64,000 nt of DNA. Source: Stomorhina lunata. Lineage: Eukaryota; Arthropoda; Insecta; Diptera; Rhiniidae. Under the pieces are notes generated by a model. The model was given only the letters and a program-made list of their open reading frames with translations, ran no database searches and was not told where the DNA came from. The DNA lies in assembly GCA_933228675.1 (NCBI GenBank), contig OW121740.1, positions 58,343,000 to 58,406,999 of the forward strand, given 5' to 3'. The position numbers were made by a program, and so were the translations under genes. Below, piece by piece: positions 22,229-32,687 of this stretch (positions are counted from its first letter, which is position 1; each line of letters opens with the position of its first letter).

Positions 22229-23412
22229 CAAGGTGGCGCAAAAGTAATCCTCCTATCAGAAAATGCTCTAAATTTTGCGATTGGCCCCTAATGTCAATTC
22301 TGTTTTGGCATTCGTGTAGTAAACACTTGCAAAATACACGTTAATAAACAATGTTACTCTACACTGCTCCAGAACGCGGAATATTGGTGACTATTTATTT
22401 GGCCAATAATCGGTCGGTGACTTTGGCACAACGTAAGTTTCGTCGCAGATTTCCTAGCCGTCCAACGCCTACTGGTGAAATACTGCTCGCCTCGAAGAGA
22501 CTGGCACAACACGAGATGCTGCCAGGCGTGGCAGACCCCGGAGTCGCCGTTCTGCAGAGAATATTGCTGCTGTAGCCGAGGATGTCATGGAAGCGCCGTC
22601 GACATCGATCAGACGACGTGCCACGCAAATGGGTATCAGTCAACGGTCTTTACAGCGAATTTTGGTAAAAAATTTGAAGATGTTTCCGTACAAAGTCCAG
22701 ACGGTGCATCAGCTGTTAGCTGCTGACCGCCAATCGCGTCTAACATACGCTCAAGCCATCCTTAATCACCACCAAGAGGAAGACGATTTTTCATTAAAAA
22801 TAATCATGAGTGATGAGGCCCATTTCCATCTTACCGGGTACGTAAATAAGCAAAATTTACGTGAAAATCCGCGTGTAACCCACGAAGAGCTATTAACCCG
22901 CTCAAAGTCATTGTATGGTGTGCTTTTTTCGCTGGAGGAGTCATCGGACCTTTTTTATTCAAAGACGTAGCGGGCCAAACGGTTACTGTGAATGGTGAGC
23001 GCTACAGAGCAATGATTAACGAGATCCGTTTGCCGCAACTTGATGAATTGGGATTGGAAAACATGTGGTTCCAACAGGACGGTGCAACGGCATACACTGC
23101 ACGTGCCACAACCGATATGCTGAAGGATGCATTTCCCGGGTGCCTAATCTTCCGTTTTGGCGATTTGCACTGGCCAGCAAGATCGCCTGATTTGACCGCT
23201 GCAGACTTCTTTTTGTGGGGCTTTTTGAAGTCGCGGGTTTATGTCAACAAGCCTCAGACTCTTGCAGCTCTTAAAGACAATATCCGTCAAGAATGTGAGG
23301 ACCTATCGCCGGAAGTTTTGGCCAAAGTGATGTAAAATGCTATAAAAAGGGCTCAAATGACAATCAACTCTGGCCGGAAAACGAAAAGCTTTTCGGTGGC
23401 GTCATCATCTAG
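22229..23412 (+). mobile_element. mariner, DD41D (rosa-type), 3' end degraded
   Basis: The left end begins CAAGGTGGCGCAAAAGTAAT at 22229. The inverse is not found at the right, where only CGGTGGCG remains near 23394, so the right terminal repeat is lost. The element is nested in the DINE-like element and carries the transposase pseudogene at 22351-23335. Confidence 0.8.
22351..23335 (+). pseudogene. DD41D mariner transposase, frameshifted
   Basis: The start MLLYTAPERGILVTIYLANN lies in one frame. Residues from STSIRRRATQMGISQRSLQR (helix-turn-helix) to IIMSDEAHFHLTGYVNKQN (first catalytic Asp) lie in another. Residues from MNGERYRAMINEIRLPQLDE through MWFQQDGATAYTA (second Asp) to WPARSPDLTAADFFLWGF lie in a third. 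There are 41 residues between the second Asp and the AAD Asp, giving DD41D, the rosa group known from Ceratitis and other insects. Frame changes near 22575 and 22970 inactivate it; all catalytic residues are still readable. The C-terminus (LSPEVLAKVM, stop at 23335) is intact. Confidence 0.88.
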
Positions 23413-25295
23413 AATAGTAATGGACCCAAAGGTTAGGTTGGGCAGGTGGCTGATGTATAAGGCAGCGTCACTTGGATTCTAAAGTTCGATAGACCAGATA
23501 AACCATGCAGAAAAGATGCTTCAAAATGTAGATGCCCTTAGATTTGCAAAAGTACATCGATTTGATGAAGATTAAGTATTCTGGCACACAACCCAAAAAC
23601 ACAGTGCCCAGTGAGGGTTGTGTACTTTAATTCATACGAATTATCCAACTATTAAAGGTTAATGATTAGTTATGTAAAACTCTGAAGTTAGCGGACTGAT
23701 TTAGGTCAAAGTTTTAACAATGATTGTCAATGTATACAAGCCTTAGAATTATAAGGTATACACTCTTAGTTTTAGATACATGCGTGAAATATATAGCTAG
23801 CTATGAATGGATATCAGCTTTGGCGGAAAATTTATTGAAGATTTACGTATTAATCTGAAGTTAGTTAACTAATTAAGATGAATACTTCAACAATAATATT
23901 TGGGATGCATTGTTCTTTCGATCTGTCCGATGGATATGTGGAAAGTTTTGCTCTAGTTCTTTGTGCAATTATAACATGATTTAATTTATCAGCATTAAAA
24001 AGATTTCCGGTCGGGGTTATATGGGAGATAACAGAAAATTTGAACCGAGATCGCCCATTTTCAAAGCCGAACTTTTCAAGAGATCGCCCTGAATAACGAT
24101 ATTGTACAACGTCTTTATACTAGATGCCATCATCGTATCTATTATAATAGATAGATAATTATAATTTGTCATTTATTAGCTACTAAGAGATTGCCTTAGG
24201 CGAAGTTATACGGGAGCAATAGTCAAACGTGAACGGATTTCTCCCAATTGCAATTAAACAATTTAAATTTTTGTTGATATGTGAGATACATACATACATA
24301 TGTAGGTTTTGAACGGATATCATATACTTAGCTGCATTTTTGTACTTCCTAGGAAGATTACCTATAATTTGATATATAAACCATACTCAAATGTAATCAT
24401 AAAGTTCAAAAGTCAGACATAGAATTAAGATAAATGCAGTGTGTCTGTCTGCTAAAATCAGATTTGTGGAGCTCCTGGAAGGTATACCCATTTGCATTTT
24501 ACACAAAATTTTAGGATATCGTCCCACCCTGAGCTCCAAAAACTTGACTACAACAGAAAAAAGGACAGACAGGTAGACGGACGGACGGACAGACAGGTAG
24601 ACGGACGGACGGACAAACAGACGGACGGACGTCGCGAAATCGATTCTCCCGCCGATTCTGAGACGATCGGTACAACTTGAATGGTATTCATAATCAGATT
24701 TGTGGAGTTTATATCAGATTTTAGGAAATCCTCCCACAAGGAACGCTGTCAAATTTATTTATACATCAAATTTAGTGTTTTGGCTGTATCTCAGTTGTTT
24801 ATAGACCGATTTTGCTAAAATTTGACAGAGTGCTTTGGGGAACCATTTTCTACAATCTGATATATAATATATTATCACATGTACACCAGGAGTACCTTGT
24901 TTCTCTTATTATTTAAAAGTGTGTTTCAATCAAAAATTTTAAAATTTTCGTCTAATTTTTGGTATTTTTTCGATATTTTCGGTGTTTATAAACCGATTTT
25001 AATGAAATTTAATAGCGTTCATTGCGGGAGAATTTCCTAAAATCTGGTATATAATTTATGTAGGTCCACCCTCCAGGGGCTTCAGAAACTTGATTTCAAC
25101 AGACAGACAGACAGACGGACGGACAGACAGACAGACAGACAGACGGACATCGCTTAATCGATTCTCCTCCCGATTCTGAGTCGATCGGTATAATTTTTAT
25201 GGGGTCTACAATCACTAATTACAAACGGAATCACAAACTTATAATACCCTTTCACCTATTGGTGAAGGGTATAAAAAGTGTTGCAAACCAATTAA

Positions 25296-26253
25296 AATGA
25301 ATGCAAACATCCCTTTGTATACATGTTGCTATAACATTTTACGTAGTTACATATTTTAAAACCTTTTAAACTAATATATTTTTGTAACAAGTAGGAAAGT
25401 GCTATAGTCGGTCAAGCCCGACCATACGATACCCTTCACCACTAAGGTCAAAAGTGTTACTTTTTTCTGTATAAAGACAAATATTTGCTAAATTTTGCCA
25501 TCATACAAACATTTTCTCAAAACTTTTATATTTAAGCTGCTTCCTACATTTGGACTTATATGAGAGCTAGGGTCAAATGTGGACCGATTATCTCGAAATT
25601 TGGCAAAATGATTACAATTGTTACAAAAATTATGTATGTAAAAAATAAACTTAAAATTCCCATTATCTTCAGATTTACGAGCTTTTTAGTGATTTTTGTC
25701 TCATTTTAAAGAAAATTTTGTATGGGAGCTATGGTCAAATGTGGACCGATTTTAAGGAAATTTGGTACAGTGATTTTAGTTGACATAAGCAGTATTTGAT
25801 TTAAATTTTATGAAAAAATATTGATATTTCTGGCCAATATATCAATGTCGGGAAGTGGGACCTATGGGAGGTACCATAAATAATGGACCGATTTTTGACG
25901 AATTTCAATAGCCATGGTCCCATTATCAAAAAAATTATCTGTGCCAAATTTCATCAAATTATCTTTAGAATTGCGACCTGTAGTTTGATTACAAGGTTTA
26001 CATGGGGGTCCAGCCAGACGGACGGACGGACATCGCTAAATCGACTCAGAAAGTGATTCTATTGGTATACTAAAAGGTGGGTCTAAGACAAATATTTCCA
26101 TGCGTTACATACATCAGCACAAACTTATAATACCCTTTCCACCTATGGTGGTGAAGGGTATAATGAATGCAAACATTCCTTTGTATACATGTTGCTATAA
26201 CATTTTACGTAGTTACATATTTTAAAACCTTTTAAACTAATATATTTTTGTAA
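25296..26253. repeat. 92-bp direct repeats flanking a DINE-like element
   Basis: 25296-25387 and 26162-26253 are the same length (92 bp) and differ at a single base (CATCCCT versus CATTCCT). They sit immediately left and right of the element at 25388-26161. A more diverged relative lies near 21530-21620. Confidence 0.85.
25388..26161 (+). mobile_element. DINE-1/mini-me-like element
   Basis: It opens CAAGTAGGAAAGTGCTATAG, TCGGTCAAGCCCGACCATAC and TACCCTTCACCACTAAGG. It contains the family body (GGAGCTATGGTCAAATGTGG), a short (GACG)n run at 26019-26030 followed by CATCGCTAAATCGACTCAG, and ends CCACCTATGGTGGTGAAGGG. Related copies are at 1, 29418 and 31841 (inverted). No coding capacity. Confidence 0.7.
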
Positions 26254-27129
26254 ATATTGGGAATATTTTTTAAAACAGAAATAAATTCTAATGTTAAACA
26301 ATTTTAGATTTTTATATTTTTAAGATATTTTCGATCCAAAAAAAAAATTTTTTTTTTCTTTGGAAAATTGTTCGATAAAAACATTTTTGATAAAAAATGT
26401 TCCAAGAAAAATTTTTGATAAAAAAATTTTCTATAGAAACATTTTGAAAAAAAATTTCTATAAAATAATTTTTGATAAAAAAAATTTTCTATAGAAAAAT
26501 ATTTTATAAAAAAATTTTTTTTACCAAAAATTTTTCTATAGAAAAATTCCGATTTATAAGCCAAAAAAGGCCAGAAGTCATGACAAAAAATGCAAACAAA
26601 AAATGTTGAAATATCTCTTAAGCTATAAGAGATAATGTAGTGCAGTAAGCATGTTCTTTCTTCAGTTTTTTAAGAAGTTTTCGATGGATGTAATGTAAAA
26701 ATCTTTCGAATTGAACTTAATTGGTGAAAGTTATACGCACCCAAAGGTTTTACATACCCGATGTGGGCAACTTTCCCACCTACACTGTAGTAGAGCGCAC
26801 TGTGCTACCGATAAGTACGTCTTTAAACGCTGTTCCTATTCTTCAGATGTTCCAAATTCTGTCGAACGCCGTCCAGTAGTTTAGAACCTTCTAAGTTAAT
26901 ACCAAAAAAACCTCATATCCACCACCCGCCGTACACACAATGCAACTAGCCTACGCAACATGCTTGTAGTTTAAACTTTTGTAAAATATGTATAGGTATA
27001 AGGTGGTTTCTAAAGGTCGAAAGTGGACCGATAAACCTAATACAGTAGTTAATATCTTTTTGGTGAACGGGCTAAATTGTTATATTATAAGTTAAACCGA
27101 TCTATTCAAAATCACTTTCGATTTAGTGA
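26254..27129. other. Intron with two decayed repeats, no gene
   Basis: 26330-26560 is a degenerate array of TTTTCTATAGAAA-type modules; the long minus-strand open frame across it is a by-product. 26590-26760 is the inverse of the repeat at 15255-15405 (CTCTTAAG, GCAGTAAGCATGTT, AAGTTATACGCACC). 26760-26910 is a GC-richer patch with no assignment. Confidence 0.55.
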
Positions 27130-27938
27130 TTTTGGCTGACTGTTGCCACCAACCAAATGTTAAACTACACATGAGTCGTGCCAAAATTACACATGATATT
27201 AGGAATTACACATGATTTTTTTTTTTTTTTTTTTTTTGTAAAAAAATAAAATTTTAATGTTTTTCTCATTTTTATCGATTTTCCCAAGTTCGTTTTGTAC
27301 GTTTTTATGGCAAATAATTTTTTATTAGAAATCTAACTTATTTCATCTTATTTTAAACCCTTTTAGGTATCAGAATCCACCGGTAACTCTAAACCCTTTT
27401 TTGACACACTAGGTTTTTTTTTCTCGGAAAAGGTCACATATAATGATTGAAGTTGAGAAGTTTGGGCAATTTCGGGATCAACAATATCCGCAGTTGAATA
27501 AATATCGTCACTTAAATTAAATATTGTTTTAATTTGACTAATATAAAACTCTCGAAAATCATGAAGTATAATTTTTTTTTCCCGAATTAGAGATTGTGGT
27601 CAAAGATTCATGAGCAGCAATACCAATATATCAAATTCTTTAATAAACATATATATTTTAATTTGAATTGGTTGATTTCCCATAAGCACTGGGATTTTAA
27701 AACATACATTTTTATGTAGTTAGAATAAAAAGTTTGCATTATATGCATTATTTCGATTTCGAAAGGGACGCACATAAATTTATTTTTTAAAACGAGAATT
27801 TTGAAAACTGTTAGTACTCAAAAATGACAAAAATTGAAATTACACATGAATTACACATGCAGCCAATTACACATCGGCTACACATGAAAATAAAAATTAC
27901 ACGTGATATGTGTAATTACACCTGAAGTGGCAACACTG
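27130..27938. mobile_element. TIR element with repeated subterminal TTACACATGA
   Basis: The ends GTTGCCAC (27132) and GTGGCAAC (27930) are inverted and flanked by ACT on both sides. The motif TTACACATGA and variants occurs three times inside the left end and about six times inside the right end, where the middle is AT-rich and non-coding. Clustered subterminal motifs resemble transposase-binding repeats. Part of the interior (AATGTTTTTCTCATTTTTATCG) recurs at 36290-36420. Confidence 0.6.
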
Positions 27939-29417
27939 CCAGGAAATGACATTTATTCTCTTAAATGTCGAAAAATGTTTTGTCTGATAAAAACATTAAA
28001 GCAACAACACCACAATTTTTCTACATTTCACCTCAATATTACTATTATTTTTTTAAGGACTACATTTGTAGGAAGTTGTTCAAAAAATGGACTGCTTTTA
28101 GTAGAATTCAATAAGTTATGTTCTAAGCCAACGAAAAAATCATTACACTAAATTTCATCGAATTCATACAAGAACAGACATCGTTAAATTATCCGGAATA
28201 TTTTTCTGTTTTACAACCTATTTAACCTAAATACGTACAAATATTGTTATGTACGATAGGCATTCAAATTTTTAACAAGATCTTATAAGAAGATAAATTC
28301 GATAAATAGACACTAAATTACCAGTAACATAAAGTTCGCTTACTAATTCGTGTATTTGGAAACAAATTAAGATAATCTTTTATGTCAAAAGCGCCCAAAA
28401 AAGTTATATATTGTTAACTTGTTTTACTAGACATTATTATAATTGTACCCCAGAGTATAAGATAGATAAATCTGTTAAGGGGTATTCACTTAAAAATAAA
28501 TTCAATACTTTACTACTAACAACTTTTTGTTTTGAATACCCCCTTTTAAAAATTTTAAATACAAAATTTACTACTTGAAAATTATTTGCTGATTTAAAAT
28601 TTGGTAGATATATAAAGATTATAGGTATATTATACTTGTGTAAGTAGTTTTTGTTTTTGGTGACCACTCGACTCGACTCCACTCTATTTTAAGTTGTTCG
28701 GAGGAGCATATGTTTTCGTTTAAACTTGACTCTTAAAACTTTAAAATTGTTCGCAAACAATAAATCAGTTTAAAATTATTTGTTTTCGGTATTAACTTGT
28801 GTATAATGGGATTTGATTTTATTTTTTATTTATTGTTGCAAGTCAATATTTTGTGTCCATATAAGATGATGACAGTTAAGTGCAGTGTCGTACAATATAT
28901 AGACAGACAGACGACGCACGCAAAAAAACGCTGAGAGCAAACAAAATGAAACAACATTTTCAACTCTAAATGGTGTTTCAATCTTGACATAGATTTTGAT
29001 TTAAGCAACTATGACAACAAATATTTGTATACCCTACAGAACCAGAAGTGGGTTGTAGGTTCGACAACAAATGGATAAGTTCTTGAAGACATAATGTAAA
29101 GAAATTTGTGAAAAATGGAAACTGATTTCATTGAAATAAATATCATGGTAATAGCAATGAAACTGCTTTTCTGTACTTAGTCAAGTAACTCTAACATAAA
29201 CTTTGAAGCACCGGGTCCATGCCTAAAAGTACGAAAATTCCCTATTCACAAGAACCCATTCGGAAATCGGAAAAAAATTTAATTTAAATGTAATTAAAAT
29301 TTAAGGATTCAGAGGTAGAATCGAAAATTTGACACAGAAATCATTTAGAAATATAGGAAGATGATTAGCAGAAAGAAAGATAACTAGCGGTACCCATAAC
29401 GCTCTGTTACACTAAAA
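27939..29417. other. Intron, no gene recognised
   Basis: AT-rich. Short frames are not supported by any motif. A (ACAG/ACGA) patch lies at 28900-28915. Confidence 0.45.
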
Positions 29418-30073
29418 ACAAGTAAGAAAGTACTATAGTCGGTCAAGCCCGATCATACGATACCCTTGACCACTAAGGTCAAAGGTGTTCTTTTTACTAA
29501 TTAAAGACAAATATTTGCTAAATTTTGCCATCATACAAACATATTCTCAAAACTTACATTTGGACTTATATGAGAGCTAGGGTCAAATGTAGACCGATGA
29601 TCTCGAAATTTGGCGAATTGATTACTTAAAATTCTCATTATCTTCGGATTTACGAGCCTTTCTCAAAATGCACTAAATGGGACTATAGTGCATTTTGAGA
29701 AAAGAGTTTGTATGGGAGCTATGGTCAAATGTGGACCGATTTCGAAATTTGGTACAGTGATTTAGGTTTACATAAGCCGTATATGATTTAAATTTCGTGA
29801 AAAAATATTGAATTTGTGGCCAATAAATCAATTCCGGGAAGTGGGACCTATGGGAGGTACCATAAATAATGCACCGATTTCGACGAATTTCAATAGCCAT
29901 GGTCCCATTATCAAACAAATGATCTGTGCCAAATTTCATCAAATTATCTTTAGATTTGCGAAATGTAGTTTGATTACAAGGTTTACATGGGGGTCCAGCC
30001 AGCCGGCCAGTCAGCCGACTGGCCGGCTAAATCGACTTATAATACCCTTTCCACCTATAGTGGTAAAGGGTAT
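29418..30073 (+). mobile_element. DINE-1/mini-me-like element with internal hairpin
   Basis: It aligns with 25388-26161 along most of its length. Here the GACG microsatellite is replaced by CCAGCCAGCCGGCCAGTC-type sequence at 29994-30025, itself palindromic (GCCGACTGGCCGGC). At 29655-29703 it carries an extra hairpin with arms CTTTCTCAAAATGCACTA and inverse that the 25-kb copy lacks. Ends ATAGTGGTAAAGGGTATAA. Confidence 0.7.
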
Positions 30074-30928
30074 AAAAATCGGAAACGACCTAACTTGCGT
30101 TATAGGCCTTATTAAGTACATGAAAGATCGTGCAAAAAAAAATTCAGAAATACGTCCAAATTCAAGAGTTATACGCAAAATACCGATTTTAATGGGGTTC
30201 CTCAACATATCGGTCCATAGCTAAGGAAGTTGTTATCCGATTTAAAATAGCATATCATTTTTGACACATGTTTAAATAAAAAGTGTCTTTTTTGTTAAGA
30301 ATATCTAAAAAAATCAAAATTTGTACACTTTTTTGACTTTAGTAGCTTTTTATAGCTTATTTTTATACAAAAGCTCATAAAAGTTTATATCAATATAACA
30401 AGAGAATTTAGTTCCTTAAGTCTAAAAGTTGAGCTTTTCATAAACCGACTAGGCCATGTGCTACGTACTAACATGGTAATACGGACAATCAAATAGTTTT
30501 TTATAGAAAAAACTTGAGAAATTGCTTTTGAATTTTAAAGATTGCGAAAAAAATTTAAAAAAAGCAATACTTTTGATAAAAAAAACTGATCTAATTTCTT
30601 AGAATATAAGCCCTATGCATACAGCATGTAAAAGCTTGATCCATTGACTTTCAAAAACTGTTTACAATTTTAAAATCGCTCTGCAAATGTGAGATTTGGA
30701 GGTACTAAAGTACTATGACCTACAAGAAAGTTATTCTTGTGTGAATATCTCAAAACTTTGTACGTGTTTCAAAATCTTTGAAAATGGTTTTTGTATGCCC
30801 TAATCTAGGTCTATAACCCTCTCTAGGTCGCTTTCCAAGTTTTTACAAAAGTTGCACATTTGTAACACCGTGTAATTAATCTTTAACTTGTAGAATAATA
30901 ATCATCTGAAACAACTCTTATAAAGCGA

Positions 30929-30992
30929 TATCTGATGAAGCTCGATATAAACCGGAAAAGTTATTGCTCTGTGGAACGCCTTGAATATACAT
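30929..30992 (-). pseudogene. L1 LINE scrap with internal deletion
   Basis: GCGATATCTGATGAAGCTCG and ATATAAACCGG..AAGTTATTGC match 13290-13340 of the L1 RT relic. GAACGCCTTGAATAT then matches 13388-13402, with the intervening segment missing. Confidence 0.65.
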
Positions 30993-31045
30993 ATATTAAG
31001 CCCTAGCCTTAAATTCGCGAAAACACTGAATACAGCTGAACTATT

Positions 31046-31110
31046 AAAGAATGTTCCGAAAGAAATATCCATTTACTATTTTACCCAAAACTTATCAATA
31101 GCCCAATAAT
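31046..31110 (+). pseudogene. DD37E element scrap
   Basis: AATGTTCCGAAAGAAAT, CATTTACTATTTT and AAAACTTATC.ATAG are the inverse of 19865-19915 and of the corresponding part of 8620-8700. Confidence 0.6.
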
Positions 31111-31112
31111 TT

Positions 31113-32687
31113 TTTTTTTTTTCACTTTATTTTAAAATGTTTTCTATATGAAATCTTTCGATATTTAAACTTTTATAAGGGAAATCAAAAGTTTTCTATA
31201 GAAAATCTTTTCATATCGAAAGTTAATAATTAGGAAGCATTTCGAAATCGTTAGATTTATATAGGAAATTTTAAGATATTGGCTTTTTTGTATTATAAAG
31301 CTCTTAATATGGAATGATTTTAGTAGAAATATTAAAAGTAACCTTTAGGAAATCTGTTGATATAAAAGTTTTCAATCCGAAATATTTTGACAATAAAAGT
31401 TTTATACAAGAAATCTTTTGATATCGAAAGTTGTCTATAGAAAATCTTTCAATATCAAAAGTTTATTATAGGAAACCTTTCGACATTGAAAGATTTATAT
31501 AGAAAACCTTTTTTTTCAGAAATCTTTCGATATGGAATATTTTTAGTTGAAAGCTTTTTATATCAAAAGTTACCTATAGGAAAGCTTTGATATTTAAAGA
31601 TTTTTATAGGAAAGTTTTATATAAGAAATCTTTCGATATCGAATGTTTATAATAGGAATCGTTTTGACATCAAAAAGTTTTTATGAGAATTTTTAATATA
31701 AACAGTTTTTTTTAGAATGCTTTAGATATTAAAGTTATCTTAGAAAATCTTTTGATTTAAAAATGTTTTATAGGAAAGTTTTTATATTTTTCAGATAGAA
31801 AACTTTGTATTTCTATCTGAAATATTTTGATGACAAATATTTATACCCTTCACCACCGTAGGTGGAAAGGGTATTATAAGTTTGTGCTGATGTTTGTAAC
31901 GCATAGAAATATTTGTCTTAGACCCACCTTTTAGTATACCAATAGACTTAGAATCACTTTCTGAGTCGATTTAGCTATGTCCGTCCGTCCGTCCGTCCGT
32001 CCGTCCGTCTGGCTGACTGGACCGACTATAGCGCTTTCTTACTTGTTTTTATAAGAAATCTTCCGATATCGAAAGTTTATTACAGAAAACCTTGTTTTTA
32101 GTAGAAAGTTTTAGATATTAAAATTAACCTACAGGAAAGCTTTTAATATTGAAAGTTTTCTATCAGAAAAATCGAGCCATAACCGCCAAAAGAGCTTAAT
32201 CGACATGATGCACGATTTTCTTTTTATTATTAAAAATTATTATTCATGATCGTCTGCATCATCTCACAAAATATCAGGGCAGTAGATTTTACCGTTATGA
32301 TTTTACAGCAAAAACAACAAAGTCTTAAGTACAATTCACTGTCCAAAGATATTTTAAAAAATGCTTCTCGTGTAAATTTTAGTTTTTGGCGCTTGAGCCT
32401 TTTTGGCGGTTAGGGCTCGAAATGTTATCGACAAAAGTTTAATATAAGATAATACATCCAACCGAAAGGTTTAAGATTCGAAATCTTTCTATTATTAGAT
32501 GATGCAACGACACATAATTTGGCGAGATAGGACTTTTAAAAGATATATTTTTTAGGAATAAAATAGGGCTTTTTAGAAAATTGCTCAAATTACCGCTAAT
32601 TTTGATAAAATTGCATTGGAATTACAAAAAAAAAAAACAATTTCGAAAAAAATGTGAGTTAGGGGGCCTTTCTACATAAGACCAACG
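31113..32687 (-). mobile_element. Satellite-bearing TIR element, copy D (left end lost)
   Basis: The right terminal repeat ends CTTTCTACATAAGACCAACG at 32687. Inside it the ATTGCTCAAATTACCGCTAA block and the CGACACATAATTTGGCGAG block of the family are present. The interior 31130-32160 is the family's degenerate GAAAGCTTTCGATATCGAAAG array, split by a 206-bp DINE-like insertion. Confidence 0.7.
31841..32046 (-). mobile_element. 206-bp DINE-like derivative with (GTCC)n
   Basis: Inverted relative to the other copies. It keeps both ends: TATACCCTTCACCACCGTAG at the left, and GACCGACTATAGCGCTTTCT then TACTTG at the right. It also keeps the core around AATCACTTTCTGAGTCGATT and a pure (GTCC)n run at 31979-32010. 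The whole family body is deleted. Uninterrupted satellite units elsewhere suggest entry between two T residues, as Helentron-type elements do. Confidence 0.75.

Larger units (their letters stand above)
22014..25274 (+). mobile_element. DINE-1/mini-me-like element, interrupted by a mariner
   Basis: The 5' part carries the hairpin ATTCGGCTTTGCCGAAT (22031) then TACCCTTCACCAATAG. The 3' end carries ACCCTTTCACCTATTGG and GGTGAAGGGTATAA, so the ends share an inverted TACCCTTCACCAATAG. Two (GACA/GACG)n microsatellites (24565-24635 and 25103-25150) each precede a CGATTCTC..CGATTCTGAG.CGATCGGTA block, which suggests an internal duplication or two abutting copies. A GTCY microsatellite, a conserved core and a terminal hairpin are the layout known for dipteran mini-me/DINE-1 (Helentron-derived) elements. 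No RepHel frame. Confidence 0.65.
30074..31112. other. Intron with two small TE relics, no gene
   Basis: Mostly unassigned AT-rich sequence. Contains the L1 scrap at 30929-30992 and the DD37E scrap at 31046-31110. Confidence 0.45.

Noticed and set aside
22395..22726. Additional frames in both strands at the mariner
   Set aside because: Out-of-frame shadows of the frameshifted DD41D transposase.
26304..26564. 86-codon Phe/Lys-rich minus-strand frame
   Set aside because: Translation of a degenerate TTTTCTATAGAAA repeat array.
29673..30224. Open frames on both strands (89 and 138 codons)
   Set aside because: They run through the DINE-like element, whose copies elsewhere do not keep the frame.
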